From the NCBI GenBank assembly GCA_016715425.1, contig JADKAC010000002.1:1-64000 (forward strand): a stretch of DNA of 64,000 nt, in the 5' to 3' direction. The stretch's first letter is position 1; each line of letters opens with the position of its first letter. The translations under genes were made by a program, and so were the position numbers. The notes beneath the pieces were generated by a model. It searched no databases. It had not been told where the DNA came from and saw only the letters and a program-made list of their open reading frames with translations. The stretch is from Bacteroidota bacterium (GTDB taxonomy: Bacteria > Bacteroidota > Bacteroidia > Chitinophagales > BACL12). Positions 55,067-64,000 of this stretch are shown one piece after another.

Positions 55067-55746
55067 TAAAGTGTGTTGCCATTGATGATGAGCCTAAGGC
55101 TATTGAAATAATTAAAAATCATGTTTCCAAAATTGAATATTTGCAATTAGAACATGTGTTTACAGATGCTTTAAAAGCTATAAAATATTTGCAGGAAAAT
55201 GAAATAGAACTCCTCTTTCTCGACATTAATATGCCGGATATAGACGGATTAAATTTTGTGAAACACCTGAGTAAAAAACCAATGGTAATTTTCACCACCG
55301 CTCATAGTGAATATGCAATAGAAAGCTACGAAGTTGAAGCTATTGACTTCCTATTAAAACCGTTTGACTTTTCAAGATTTTTAGTTGCAACCAACAAAGC
55401 GAAAGAGCGGCTATTAAAATCTCCAATGGTCACACCTGCATTCTTTTTTGTTAGTTCTGGAAATCAAAAAATAAAAATAGTTTATGATGATATTCTTTTT
55501 ATCAAAGGCGATGGCAATTACGTTACCTATCAAACAAAATCAGACAAGATAATTGTGCGGACTTCAATAACTGCAGCCCAAAGCGAACTTCCTTCAAACA
55601 CATTTATTCAAATTCATAGAAGCACAATTGTTTCACTAAAATGGGTTAGCAAAGTTGAAGACAATCTTGTTTATATTGCTGAGCATAAATTTCCAATTAG
55701 TTCAACCTATCGGGAATCCTTTTTAAGAGCAATAGGAACAAAATAA
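55063..55746 (+). CDS. LytTR-family response regulator
   Basis: 227 residues. Receiver domain with CVAIDDEPKAIEII and the Asp in LLFLDINMPDIDGL. The LytTR DNA-binding part has DILFIKGDGNYVTYQTKSDK and IQIHRSTIVSLKWVSK. It probably controls the preceding transporter operon in answer to the coupled kinase. Confidence 0.93.
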   Translation: MIKCVAIDDEPKAIEIIKNHVSKIEYLQLEHVFTDALKAIKYLQENEIELLFLDINMPDIDGLNFVKHLSKKPMVIFTTAHSEYAIESYEVEAIDFLLKPFDFSRFLVATNKAKERLLKSPMVTPAFFFVSSGNQKIKIVYDDILFIKGDGNYVTYQTKSDKIIVRTSITAAQSELPSNTFIQIHRSTIVSLKWVSKVEDNLVYIAEHKFPISSTYRESFLRAIGTK

Positions 55747-56109
55747 ATTCAACACATTTACAAGCGCATTACTAAAGCAACACATCAAATAAATTGTTTT
55801 ACAAAATTCGAAGATTCAGAAAAAATACAAACGCAACCGCAATAGATAAAAATTATTTTAGGACAGTATAAAAATTTATACAAAGAGCTAATAGTAATCA
55901 ATCAGTACTTCTTGCACAAAACTTGGATGAAATAATAAGCACTGATAATGAAGTGCAGTTCACAGATTTATTTGTAGAGAGCATTAGTAAAAATAATTAA
56001 CTTCTATATGGTAATTTTTTTTTCAATACCGCTTAAATTGCTTTCAATAAATTATTAAAACCAAGAATTATTATCTTTAAAAAAGAATAGGAGTTTCTAG
56101 ACAAACTGA
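55747..56109 (+). mobile_element. IS1182-like relic (copy 11, left end worn)
   Basis: The recognisable part runs from about 55872. The transposase beginning is visible as NQSVLLAQNLDEIISTDNEV. It ends AGTTTCTAGACAAACTGA at 56109. No palindrome stands before this copy; 55747-55871 holds nothing else. Confidence 0.6.
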
Positions 56110-56170
56110 CAATTGCAATCATTTTAAAACGACAAACCACAAATCTGTTTTTATAAACAAACAAAAACAA

Positions 56171-56458
56171 ATGACTAGTAAAATTTCCAAAGGCATATTG
56201 CACGAAGTGCCAAGTGATATTGAAAAAGCATTGACATCCAATGAAGCCATTCGTATAAAATGGGAAAGTCTTACGCCTATTCAACGTAACGAATGGATTT
56301 GCTGGATCACCATCGTAAAAAAACAAGAAACACGAAACGAGCATATCCTCAGGATGATTGAAGATCTTAAAGAAGGAAAACGTAAGCCCTGCTGCTGGCC
56401 TGGTTGTCCGCATCGCAGACCCACAGCAAAAAAATGGTTTAAAAAACTTGATATATGA
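56171..56458 (+). CDS. YdeI/OmpD-associated family protein (C-terminal type)
   Basis: 95 residues. VPSDIEKALTSNEAIRIKWE, then LTPIQRNEWICWITIVKKQE and TRNEHILRMIEDLKEGK are the OmdA-type C-terminal domain of YdeI-like proteins. The tail CCWPGCPHRRP is unusual. Overlaps the next gene by four bases. Confidence 0.8.
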   Translation: MTSKISKGILHEVPSDIEKALTSNEAIRIKWESLTPIQRNEWICWITIVKKQETRNEHILRMIEDLKEGKRKPCCWPGCPHRRPTAKKWFKKLDI

Positions 56459-56820
56459 AAACAACACCTGAACACGATAAACGAATTGCGAACATGACAT
56501 TTGCATCGGTATATCCACACTATATTACTAAAGTGGTAGGTAAGGGCAGGACTAAAGAAGAACTACATAAAGTAATTGAGTGGTTGACCGGATTTGATGA
56601 TAAAAAACTCCACGAATTAATTGATGAAAAGGTAACTTTTGAAACATTTTTCAAAAGAGCAAAATTGCATCCGAACGCTCATCTCATAACAGGAGTGATT
56701 TGCGGATATCGGATAGAAGAAATTGAAAATCCTTTAACAAAACAAACAAGGTATTTAGATAAGTTGGTGGACGAATTGGCGAAAGGGCGAAAGATGGAAA
56801 AGATTTTAAGAACTGCATAA
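56455..56820 (+). CDS. DUF2200 protein
   Basis: 121 residues. IANMTFASVYPHYITKVVGK and VIEWLTGFDDKKLHELIDEK, then TFETFFKRAKLHPNAHLITG are the DUF2200 core. Function unknown. It is in one transcription unit with the YdeI-like gene before and the DHFR-like gene after. Confidence 0.86.
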   Translation: MKTTPEHDKRIANMTFASVYPHYITKVVGKGRTKEELHKVIEWLTGFDDKKLHELIDEKVTFETFFKRAKLHPNAHLITGVICGYRIEEIENPLTKQTRYLDKLVDELAKGRKMEKILRTA

Positions 56821-56834
56821 CATAAAAAAACAAT

Positions 56835-57389
56835 ATGAAAAAAGTAATTGCAGGAATCAATATGACGCTTGACGGATTTTGCGACCATACAGCAATAAAT
56901 CCGGACGAAGAAATACATTCACATTATGCTGACTTATTAAGTAACGCTGACATAGTTCTATACGGTAGGATAACTTATCAACTTATGGAATTTTGGCGAA
57001 CATTTGCAGAAAATCCATCAGGTGAAAAGTCAATGGACGACTTTGCAATTGTAATGGACAAAATTCAAAAAATTGTTTTTTCTCACACACTTAAAAATGT
57101 AGATTGGAAAAGTGCAAAGTTGGCTACCCAAACAATTCAAGAAGAACTGATAGAACTTAAACAACAATCCGGAAGAGACATTTTAGTTGGAAGTCGGAGT
57201 TTAATAATACAGTTAATAAATCTAAATTTAATTGATGAATTACAACTCATGGTGCACCCGGTAATAGCAGGCAGTGGTTTATGTTTATTTGAACAGATAA
57301 ATGATAGAACTATTCTTAAACTTGTAAAGACAAAAATTTTTAATTGCGGCGCAGTGATACTTTTTTATGAGCCAATAAAAACTCCTTAA
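56835..57389 (+). CDS. Dihydrofolate reductase-like (RibD C-terminal family) protein
   Basis: 184 residues, with VIAGINMTLDGFCDHTAINP, ADIVLYGRITYQLMEFW, GRDILVGSRSLIIQLINLNL and DELQLMVHPVIAGSGLCLFE. Same family as the product at 33006-33626 but not close to it in sequence. Substrate unknown. Confidence 0.87.
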   Translation: MKKVIAGINMTLDGFCDHTAINPDEEIHSHYADLLSNADIVLYGRITYQLMEFWRTFAENPSGEKSMDDFAIVMDKIQKIVFSHTLKNVDWKSAKLATQTIQEELIELKQQSGRDILVGSRSLIIQLINLNLIDELQLMVHPVIAGSGLCLFEQINDRTILKLVKTKIFNCGAVILFYEPIKTP

Positions 57390-57398
57390 AAAACAACA

Positions 57399-58259
57399 AT
57401 GAAATACACTTTCATTCTATCAATTCTGTTTTTTGTAGAATTAACTTTCGCTCAAACCAATTTACCTGACTTTTTGCAAGGGACTTGGAAAATTGAGAAC
57501 CAAGAAATTTATGAGCATTGGGATAAACTCAATGAAAACACCATAAAAGGATTTTCTTATAATTTAAAGGACGGACAAATGATCATTTCCGAATACCTCG
57601 ATATTTCAGTTATCAAAAAAGAAATTATCTATACAGCTACAGTTCTCAACCAAAATCAGGGTAAAGGAATTAATTTTAAACTAACGAAAGCTGACAGCAC
57701 ATTTACTTTTGAAAATCCTAATCACGACTTCCCTAAAAAAATTGTTTACCAAAAACTTAACGACACAGAAATTTTCGTGCATGTTTCAGACGGTGAGCAA
57801 AAAGAATTTTCATATAAGTTGCAAAAGCAGTTTCAGAAATTTATTCTAAAAGACACAACAATATTAAACCCGAATTATAACCATGAATTAGCTCAAAAAT
57901 TAGGTGGCGATGATTATGGTATGAAAAGCTATATATTGGTTATTCTTAAAACAGGAACTAATCAAAGTACAGACAAAATCTTTATAAATAATAGCTTTCG
58001 TGGACACATGGAAAATATTAATCTTTTGGTAACCGAAGGAAAAATGATAGTTGCAGGACCAATAAGCAAAAACGATAAAACATACCGTGGAATTTTCATT
58101 CTGAATGTTACGACTTTTGAAGAAGCTGAAAGATTATTGCAAAACGACCCGGCAATTAAAGAAGCCTTGTTGGACTTTGAACTTTACAATTGGTATGGGT
58201 CAGCAGCGTTGTCAGAATATTTAATTTTTTCAGATAAAATTTGGAAATTAAATCCTTAA
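57399..58259 (+). CDS. Exported DUF6265-like domain joined to a YciI-like domain
   Basis: 286 residues. A signal peptide (YTFILSILFFVELTFAQ), then a lipocalin-like part opening LPDFLQGTWKIENQEIYEHW and ending with ENPNHDFPKKIVYQKLNDTE, as in DUF6265. From about residue 185 a YciI-like domain follows: HMENINLLVTEGKMIVAGPI and RGIFILNVTTFEEAERLLQN with DPAIKEALLDFE. The fusion is odd but in clean frame. Confidence 0.75.
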   Translation: MKYTFILSILFFVELTFAQTNLPDFLQGTWKIENQEIYEHWDKLNENTIKGFSYNLKDGQMIISEYLDISVIKKEIIYTATVLNQNQGKGINFKLTKADSTFTFENPNHDFPKKIVYQKLNDTEIFVHVSDGEQKEFSYKLQKQFQKFILKDTTILNPNYNHELAQKLGGDDYGMKSYILVILKTGTNQSTDKIFINNSFRGHMENINLLVTEGKMIVAGPISKNDKTYRGIFILNVTTFEEAERLLQNDPAIKEALLDFELYNWYGSAALSEYLIFSDKIWKLNP

Positions 58260-58272
58260 AAAATATAAAAAT

Positions 58273-58824
58273 ATGGATAAAGCAACACAAACAATGATTG
58301 ATAACCTGCATAACAACACAGGTAAAACATTAGAACAGTGGACAGCCATTGTTAAATCAAAAAACTTTGCAAAGCATGGAGAAATTATCAATTTTCTTAA
58401 AGACACTCACGGGTTAACGCATGGTTTTGCAAACTTGATTGCACATAAGGCTAGAGGTTCTGATGCAGGTTCAGCAGATAATCTAGATGACTTGATAACA
58501 CAGCAATATCAAGGCAAGGAACATTTCATACCGATTTATGAAAAACTGATTTCAGAAATTCAGAGCTATGGAAAAGACATTGAGATTGCTCCCAAAAATA
58601 CTTATGTGAGTTTGAGACGTAAAAAACAGTTTGCAATTTTTAATCCTGCAACAAAAACACGATTTGAAATTGGAATTAATCTGAAAGGACAAGAGCCCAA
58701 AGGAAAATTAGAAGCCGAAAAACCAAATTCAATGTGTTCACATAAAATCAAAATAGAAGACATTAACGAAATTGATTCGGAAGTATTAAAGTGGATAAAA
58801 ACTGCTTACGACAAAGCAGGATAA
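58273..58824 (+). CDS. DUF4287/DUF5655 domain protein
   Basis: 183 residues. The N-terminal helical DUF4287 part (NTGKTLEQWTAIVKSKNFAK, HGLTHGFANLIAHKARGSD) is followed by a DUF5655-like part (IEIAPKNTYVSLRRKKQFAI). It may bind DNA or protein; unknown. It lies 13 bases after the preceding gene. Confidence 0.83.
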   Translation: MDKATQTMIDNLHNNTGKTLEQWTAIVKSKNFAKHGEIINFLKDTHGLTHGFANLIAHKARGSDAGSADNLDDLITQQYQGKEHFIPIYEKLISEIQSYGKDIEIAPKNTYVSLRRKKQFAIFNPATKTRFEIGINLKGQEPKGKLEAEKPNSMCSHKIKIEDINEIDSEVLKWIKTAYDKAG

Positions 58825-58878
58825 AAAACTACTAACCATAACTACGGATTGGTATAATGGGAGCCGAAGTAAATAACT

Positions 58879-59370
58879 ATGCAAGTAAAAGCAGAGAAAA
58901 CACCTATAACAGAAGGAATTAAATATGCACTTCCGGAAATAGATTTTATTGATACGTTTTCAACCACAAATCATCAAGACGATTTGTATTGCATATCAAA
59001 TTTAATTTTTGGTACAATGCCAAACTGGGTAGAAATTTTAATTAAACTTAGAAATACTATTGTTAAAATATTTGGTTTAAAAACGGAAAAGCCAGAGGAT
59101 TTCAATACAACATGTATAGTAGGTGGGTATGTAGGTTTTTTTCAGATTTTTAGTATTCAAGAAAATGAAATAATACTTGGCGCAGATGATAAGCATTTAA
59201 ATTTCAGAGTGAGCATTTATGATTCTGATGAAAAACAATTTAATATTAAAGTCACCACCTTGGTTCAATACAATAATCGCTTTGGAAAAATTTATATGGC
59301 TATTATAAAACCCCTTCATTTACCAATTATAAAAAGTATGATAAAGCAAGCGTATAAATCAGATACGTAA
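58879..59370 (+). CDS. DUF2867 protein
   Basis: 163 residues with IDFIDTFSTTNHQDDLYCIS, MPNWVEILIKLRNTIVKIFG and the basic, hydrophobic end FGKIYMAIIKPLHLPIIKSM, the DUF2867 layout. Function unknown. The 310 bases after it hold only a stop-ended scrap (SNAGQISNK) and the promoter of the next operon. Confidence 0.82.
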   Translation: MQVKAEKTPITEGIKYALPEIDFIDTFSTTNHQDDLYCISNLIFGTMPNWVEILIKLRNTIVKIFGLKTEKPEDFNTTCIVGGYVGFFQIFSIQENEIILGADDKHLNFRVSIYDSDEKQFNIKVTTLVQYNNRFGKIYMAIIKPLHLPIIKSMIKQAYKSDT

Positions 59371-59624
59371 TTCTCGATTCAAAAAATAGAAGCTTATAGC
59401 AATCTCTATTTGCATTAGTTCTTAAAATAAATTGATAACTATTAATTTCAATTCTACTCGCTTTCGTCAAGTCTTTTCCTACAAATTGTTTAGATCAGAC
59501 TGAAAGAATAAATACTCCTTCTAATCGGACAACGACAGATATTAGTCAAAGTAATGCCGGACAAATTTCTAACAAATAGACTTAAGGCTAAAAAATATAT
59601 TTTTTGATTAAAGACCTATTTTTA

Positions 59625-59654
59625 TTGTTTATCAATATTTATTTATTACTTTTG
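59625..59654 (+). promoter_or_regulatory. Promoter of the DUF2975-XRE operon
   Basis: TTG at 59625-59627 and TACTTTTG at 59647-59654 with 19 bases between them match the Bacteroidota -33/-7 pattern. The leader to the ATG is about 26 bases. Confidence 0.55.
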
Positions 59655-59680
59655 CGCCAATAATTAAAACTTTAATTCTT

Positions 59681-60217
59681 ATGTCAAAAACAAATAATTA
59701 CATATTTCTGGGCCTAAAAATCATAGCTTGGTTAATTTTCGTTGGCTTATCTATTGAAGCCGGAGGCTTAATAGTAAATTTCTTTTTCAGTCTTTACAAA
59801 CCTGAATTTGTCCAAAACTTATATCAAAAGTTAGACTTAGGTGAAATGTATAATCAAAGTAAATCTGCATTTTATGGTGTGTATAGTTTTATATTGGTTA
59901 TATCCTTTTTAAAAGCATATCTATTTTATTTGGTTATCAACCTTGTAAGTAATTTCAATTTATCCAAACCATTTAACACCTATGTTTCAAACCATATAAC
60001 ACAAATCAGCTATTACACTTTTTCTATCGGACTGATAAGTTACATAGCTCAACAATTTGCTAAAAATTTAATGCATCGTGGATATGTCACCGATAATTTA
60101 AATCAGTTTTGGGAAGACAGTCAAGCCTTTATTTTAATGGCAGCTATAGTCTATATAATTGCAGCAATTTTTAAAAAAGGAATTGATATTCAAAACGAAA
60201 ACGATTTAACTGTATAA
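59681..60217 (+). CDS. DUF2975 membrane protein
   Basis: 178 residues with four helices (IIAWLIFVGLSIEAGGLIVN, GVYSFILVISFLKAYLFYLV, YYTFSIGLISYIAQQF, FILMAAIVYIIAAIFKKG). The closing KKGIDIQNENDLTV is typical of DUF2975, which is nearly always followed by a small XRE regulator, as here. Confidence 0.88.
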   Translation: MSKTNNYIFLGLKIIAWLIFVGLSIEAGGLIVNFFFSLYKPEFVQNLYQKLDLGEMYNQSKSAFYGVYSFILVISFLKAYLFYLVINLVSNFNLSKPFNTYVSNHITQISYYTFSIGLISYIAQQFAKNLMHRGYVTDNLNQFWEDSQAFILMAAIVYIIAAIFKKGIDIQNENDLTV

Positions 60218-60220
60218 GCT

Positions 60221-60433
60221 ATGCCAATCATTGTAAACTTAGACGTAATGATGGCAAAGCGTAAAATATCGCTTAACGAGCTATCAGAAAAAGTTGAATT
60301 AACACTTTCAAACCTTTCTATTTTAAAAACAGGCAAGGCAAAAGCAATTCGCTTTAGCACATTAGAATCCATTTGTAAAGCATTAGATTGTCAACCCGGC
60401 GACATTTTAGAATATGTCAGTAGCGAAAAATAG
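60221..60433 (+). CDS. Small XRE-type regulator (YozG-like)
   Basis: 70 residues: MPIIVNLDVMMAKRKISLNE, LTLSNLSILKTGKAKAIRFS, then ALDCQPGDILEYVS. This is the Cro/C1 helix-turn-helix of the YozG type that accompanies DUF2975 proteins. Three bases separate it from that gene. Confidence 0.9.
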   Translation: MPIIVNLDVMMAKRKISLNELSEKVELTLSNLSILKTGKAKAIRFSTLESICKALDCQPGDILEYVSSEK

Positions 60434-60455
60434 AATTAATAAATACATATTAACT

Positions 60456-60797
60456 ATGACTCCAATCTTTTTTAATACACCAATTGAATTTAGAAAATGG
60501 TTAATAAAACATCATCAATCTGCGACCGAACTATGGGTAGGCTATTATAAAACAAGCAGTAAAAAATCTGGTATTACCTATTCTCAATCAGTTGATGAAG
60601 CACTATGTTTTGGATGGATAGATGGAATACGAAAGTCAATTGATAATGATAGTTACTGTAATCGCTTTACTCCAAGAAGATTAAATAGCAATTGGAGTAA
60701 AATAAATATTAAGAAAGTAGAAACATTGATAGAACAAGGGCTTATGCAACCTGCCGGTCTTGATATTTACAAACTGCGAAAATTTGAAAAATCTTAA
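60456..60797 (+). CDS. YdeI-like (bacteriocin-protection type) protein, C-terminus missing
   Basis: About 113 residues from the ATG at 60456 (MTPIFFNTPIEFRKWLIKHH). TYSQSVDEALCFGWIDGIRK and RFTPRRLNSNWSKINIKKVE are the family core. Full-length relatives have about 190 residues with a second domain that resembles the one encoded at 56171-56458. Here the frame ends soon after GLMQPAGLDIYKLRKFEKS, close to an IS relic tail, so the 3' part has probably been lost. Confidence 0.75.
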   Translation: MTPIFFNTPIEFRKWLIKHHQSATELWVGYYKTSSKKSGITYSQSVDEALCFGWIDGIRKSIDNDSYCNRFTPRRLNSNWSKINIKKVETLIEQGLMQPAGLDIYKLRKFEKS

Positions 60798-60909
60798 GTT
60801 TAAAATTTTGAAAAGGATTCAAAAATAATATCGTACAATTTAAAAAATCAATTTAAAACCATTGATTTCATTACCGTAAATTAATCATATTTCCCTAAAA
60901 ATCATCTGT

Positions 60910-61009
60910 ATCAAAATTATCACTGCAAACCTATTTAACCGCTTTAATAATTTATGAATACCAAGAATTATTACCTTTAATAAGCAATGGAAGTGTTTAG
61001 ACGGACTGA
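60910..61009 (+). mobile_element. IS1182-like relic (copy 12, right part only)
   Basis: From CACTGCAAACCTATTTAACC to GTGTTTAGACGGACTGA. Ends before TATTAAATGTC. Diverged from the other copies. No palindrome is present here. Confidence 0.5.
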
Positions 61010-61094
61010 TATTAAATGTCAGTTTGCGAAGTGTAATTAAACAAACTGCGCAATGAAAAATAATTAAACAAAAACAAAAATCTAATAAAACAAA

Positions 61095-62057
61095 ATGAAA
61101 ACTTTACTACTCGTATTCACACTGACATTCACTATGAATTCAATGTTAGGTCAACCAGAAAGTGTCAATTACATTGCAATTTCTAACAAATTTGAAACCT
61201 ACTACAATGCGGAAAAGTATGATAGTATTTTCTCAATGTTTTCAACTGAAATGCAAAGTGCATTGCCACTAGATAAAACACTTGACTTCTTGAAAGGCCT
61301 AAATTCGCAAGTAGGTAAAATTCAAAAAAGAGAATTTATAAAGTATGAAGGAACAGACGCTATTTACAAAACAAATTTCGACAGGGCAATATTGGCAATA
61401 CATATTTCTTTGGATAATAATGATAAAATTAACGGCCTATTAATTAATGCTTTTAAAGATGAAAGCCTACCAAAAATAGAAAGGAACATCACTACATTAC
61501 TATTACCATTTAAGGACGAATGGACTGTTGTATGGGGCGGAGACACAAAAGAATTAAATTATCACGTTGTAAATAATGCGCAAAAAAATGCTTTTGATTT
61601 TGTAATTACAGACGCAAAAGGAAATTCCTTCATGACCAATGGTAAAACAAACGAAGACTACTACGCATTTGGAAAGAATCTATTTGCACCTTGCGATGGG
61701 GAAATTGTTTTAGTAATTGACGGAGTGAAAGAAAATATAGTTGGAGAAATGAACAAAATTGATGTAGCAGGTAACACTGTAATTATAAAAACTGCAAATA
61801 ATGAATTTTTAGTTTTCTGTCATTTCAAAAATCAAACTATTAGTGTTAAACAAGGACAAAAAATTAAACAAGGTGATCTATTGGGGGAATGCGGAAATAC
61901 TGGACATTCATCTGAACCACATTTACACTTCAATATTCAGAACGGAATTGATATGAATTCAGCAACAGGAATAAAATGTTACTTTGATAAACTAGTTGTA
62001 AATGGGCAATTGAAGACGGATTATTCACCAATTCAAAATGAGAAAATAAAACCTTAA
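61095..62057 (+). CDS. Exported M23-family peptidase with a DUF3887-like N-terminal domain
   Basis: 320 residues. A signal peptide (LLLVFTLTFTMNSMLGQ), a DUF3887-like part (FETYYNAEKYDSIFSMFSTE, LDFLKGLNSQVGKIQKREF), then an M23 metallopeptidase domain. The first zinc ligands are in LNYHVVNNAQKNAFDF (H and D), the last in GNTGHSSEPHLHFNIQ (HxH). It probably acts on peptidoglycan or on small peptides in the envelope. Confidence 0.88.
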   Translation: MKTLLLVFTLTFTMNSMLGQPESVNYIAISNKFETYYNAEKYDSIFSMFSTEMQSALPLDKTLDFLKGLNSQVGKIQKREFIKYEGTDAIYKTNFDRAILAIHISLDNNDKINGLLINAFKDESLPKIERNITTLLLPFKDEWTVVWGGDTKELNYHVVNNAQKNAFDFVITDAKGNSFMTNGKTNEDYYAFGKNLFAPCDGEIVLVIDGVKENIVGEMNKIDVAGNTVIIKTANNEFLVFCHFKNQTISVKQGQKIKQGDLLGECGNTGHSSEPHLHFNIQNGIDMNSATGIKCYFDKLVVNGQLKTDYSPIQNEKIKP

Positions 62058-62230
62058 TTAAAATAACTGTAGCAATAATACGAGTACAAAAAAACTGTAT
62101 TCATAGAAATGACTACTGTTTCGAAATTGCATCGTTGCTGAAATCTACAGTTTGAAATAATAAATAAACCCTCTTAATAAAATGTATTTTTGGGTTTTAT
62201 ATAATCAATCAACTTAAACCTTTATAATAA

Positions 62231-63025
62231 ATGAACGGTGTATTGAAAAGAAATAATGTAACTGTGTTAGGTGAAGGAAATAAAGTGCTGTTGTTTGCCC
62301 ATGGATTTGGATGCGATCAGAATGCGTGGAACCATATTAAAAATCATCTTACCGATAATTATAAGCTTGTTTTGTTTGATTTTGTAGGTGCAGGGAAATC
62401 AGATTTATCATCTTATGATTCAAAAAAATATAGTTCCTTAGATGGCTATGCAAAGGACATCATTGAAATCTGTGATGCATTAGAAATAAAAAATGCAATT
62501 TTCATTGGTCATTCCGTAGGCTGTATGATAGGAGCATTGGCTTCAATAAATAGACCGGATATGTTTGAAAAACTTATTCTCATTGGTCCGTCACCACGCT
62601 ATATAAATGCACATGATTATATCGGTGGATTTGAGCAGGAAACTATTGATTCTTTATTTGAGGTGATGGATGAAGATTACATTAGCTGGTCCAAATCTTT
62701 AGCTCCTGCAATTATGAATACTGAAAACGGCGAATCACTTACGAATGAATTGTCGGATAGCTTTTGTTCCATTGATCCAATAATTGCAAAACAATTTGCA
62801 AGAGTTACGTTTTTGTCGGATAATAGAAACGACCTTCCTCTAATTCCTGTGAAAAGTTTGACTATACAATGCTCTAACGATATGATAGCACCGATATCTG
62901 TCGGTCATTATATCAATGCAAATACACCTGATAATACTTTAATAATTTTAGAAGCAAATGGCCATTGTCCGCACATGAGTCATCCAATTGAAACTGCAGA
63001 TGCCATTCGTGAATTTTTAAAATAG
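62231..63025 (+). CDS. RsbQ/KAI2-type alpha/beta hydrolase
   Basis: 264 residues. NVTVLGEGNKVLLFAHGFGC opens the fold. The nucleophile Ser is in FIGHSVGCMIGALA, the Asp in IQCSNDMIAPISVGHYI, and the His in EANGHCPHMSHP. These are the marks of the RsbQ/D14/KAI2 group, which act as signalling hydrolases in bacteria and plants. In Bacillus RsbQ pairs with a PAS-domain phosphatase; no such gene is nearby. Confidence 0.9.
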   Translation: MNGVLKRNNVTVLGEGNKVLLFAHGFGCDQNAWNHIKNHLTDNYKLVLFDFVGAGKSDLSSYDSKKYSSLDGYAKDIIEICDALEIKNAIFIGHSVGCMIGALASINRPDMFEKLILIGPSPRYINAHDYIGGFEQETIDSLFEVMDEDYISWSKSLAPAIMNTENGESLTNELSDSFCSIDPIIAKQFARVTFLSDNRNDLPLIPVKSLTIQCSNDMIAPISVGHYINANTPDNTLIILEANGHCPHMSHPIETADAIREFLK

Positions 63026-63084
63026 GATAAACGCATTTTGATAGTATAATAAGGTATAACTTCACAAACTAAATTATAAATATT

Positions 63085-63396
63085 ATGCAGCAGGGAAACA
63101 AAAAAGCGGACATACAAATTAATCACAAACTTACTCGTGAGATGTATAATCTATATGTACCTCCGGTGTATGGCAAAATTCTCAGCATTGTTCGTGAGGA
63201 TCAAATAGCAGAAAAAATTCTTGAGAAAGTATTTGTATATGCTTATAAAAATAACACCACATTTCCTTTGCGCAGTCCACTAATGTCGTTGATAGATATA
63301 GCCCATGATAAAAGCTCTAAAACAGTTAACGCTCTTACTATTTTTAGAGCGTGTTGCGCCGGCGCTACAATTAGTATTACTGATAAAAAAAAATAA
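63085..63396 (+). CDS. Small ECF sigma region 2-like protein
   Basis: 103 residues. LTREMYNLYVPPVYGKILSI and AEKILEKVFVYAYKNNTTFP resemble region 2 of ECF sigma factors, but region 4 is absent. Similar truncated proteins occur in Bacteroidota; function unknown. Confidence 0.5.
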   Translation: MQQGNKKADIQINHKLTREMYNLYVPPVYGKILSIVREDQIAEKILEKVFVYAYKNNTTFPLRSPLMSLIDIAHDKSSKTVNALTIFRACCAGATISITDKKK

Positions 63397-63498
63397 GCTG
63401 TTTTTAATCCTACTCATAATTTGAAACTCTTTTTAATAATTGATTTCAATACTTGCGATATAAAATCACCAATTCTTATAATATAATTTTAATATACA

Positions 63499-64000
63499 AT
63501 GATGCTTTATATAAAATACATGGTAAGCCTGCGGTGCAAGATGATGGTGCAGGAAGAATTGAAGAAGCTGGGGCTAAAATATGTTGTCGTGGATCTTGGT
63601 TCAGTTGAAGTATTGGAAGATATCACTGAAATGCAACGTGAGCAATTGAAAATAAATTTGTTGAAATCAGGTTTGGAATTAATGGATGATAAAAAAGCCA
63701 TCCTGATTGAAAAAATAAAAAATGTGATTACAGAAATGATTCATTATTCCGATGAATTACCAAAAGAAAATTACTCTGATTATATCAGTAAAAAATTAGG
63801 TTACGATTACACTTACCTCGCAAATACTTTTTCAGAAGTAAAGGGCATTACAATACAACAATTTATTATTATCCATAAAATTGAAAAAGTAAAAGAACTG
63901 TTGCTGTACGACGAACTTAATCTTACAGAGATTTCCTATAAGCTGGATTATAGCAGTGTAGCACATCTTTCAAATCAATTCAAGAAAATCACAGGTTTAA
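63499..64000 (+). CDS. AraC-family regulator (3' end outside window)
   Basis: About 167 residues to the window edge, from one of two tandem ATGs (63499, 63502). An N-terminal regulatory part (KYMVSLRCKMMVQEELKKLG) precedes the AraC helix-turn-helix region, LSEKLGYDYTYLANTFSEVK-like text (ISKKLGYDYTYLANTFSEVK) and NLTEISYKLDYSSVAHLSNQ. It belongs to the short AraC type frequent in Bacteroidota near metal or stress genes. Only a few residues are missing at the end. Confidence 0.85.
   Translation, partial: MMLYIKYMVSLRCKMMVQEELKKLGLKYVVVDLGSVEVLEDITEMQREQLKINLLKSGLELMDDKKAILIEKIKNVITEMIHYSDELPKENYSDYISKKLGYDYTYLANTFSEVKGITIQQFIIIHKIEKVKELLLYDELNLTEISYKLDYSSVAHLSNQFKKITGL

Noticed and set aside
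1..64000. Integron integrase
   Set aside because: No tyrosine recombinase pattern was found on either strand; if one exists it is outside the window.

Overview
The window looks like a chromosome segment of an AT-rich member of the Bacteroidota. The evidence is promoters of the TAnnTTTG type, a CzcA-CzcC fused metal pump, a kdp operon that carries its own porin and an NtrC-type regulator, an ABC permease fused to an M1 peptidase, and many small protein families typical of that phylum. Small indels break genes again and again in the first 19 kb, while most genes after 25 kb are intact. Much of the early breakage is therefore probably sequence error, and those genes are given here as one locus with the break points named.

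Region 1 (1-7749) is one tight operon: a divergent J-domain-like protein, a membrane-anchored GrpE-like protein, an Hsp70 with a long C-terminus, an atypical protein kinase fused to an AAA+ ATPase, a TerB-like protein and a small membrane protein. It reads as a self-contained chaperone/kinase stress or conflict system.

Region 2 (about 7.97-37.5 kb, with a last copy at 48.2 kb) is built like a gene-cassette array. Imperfect palindromes of about 120-135 bp separate blocks of one to a few genes. Each begins with a YAAC-type box and ends with a GTT-type box. The first bases of a block are the reverse complement of its last bases (up to 14 of 15), while the palindromes themselves are shared. That is the signature expected of integron attC sites. 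Cargo includes a type II restriction-modification pair, a heavy-metal RND pump, a decayed Eco47II-type nuclease, a radical SAM pair, a YetF-like protein, a TIR-pterin dehydratase fusion, a YhcG-type nuclease, AbiE plus a primase-helicase, and several small-family clusters. No integrase is visible in the window.

A second repeat family of about 350 bp is a non-autonomous relic of an IS1182-like element. It keeps terminal inverted repeats and the first codons of the transposase. In at least five places it sits exactly at the 3' (GTT) end of an attC-like palindrome.

Region 3 (37.8-48.0 kb) is a potassium-uptake locus: NtrC-type regulator, a 27-aa small ORF, KdpF, KdpA, KdpB, KdpC, porin, a short KdpD sensor and a separate histidine kinase. 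Region 4 (48.7-55.7 kb) is an ABC transporter, a TraB-like protein, a permease-aminopeptidase fusion and a LytS/LytTR two-component pair. Region 5 (56.2-64 kb) holds small housekeeping-like families (YdeI, DUF2200, DHFR-like, DUF2975 with an XRE regulator), an M23 peptidase, an RsbQ-like hydrolase and the start of an AraC regulator.
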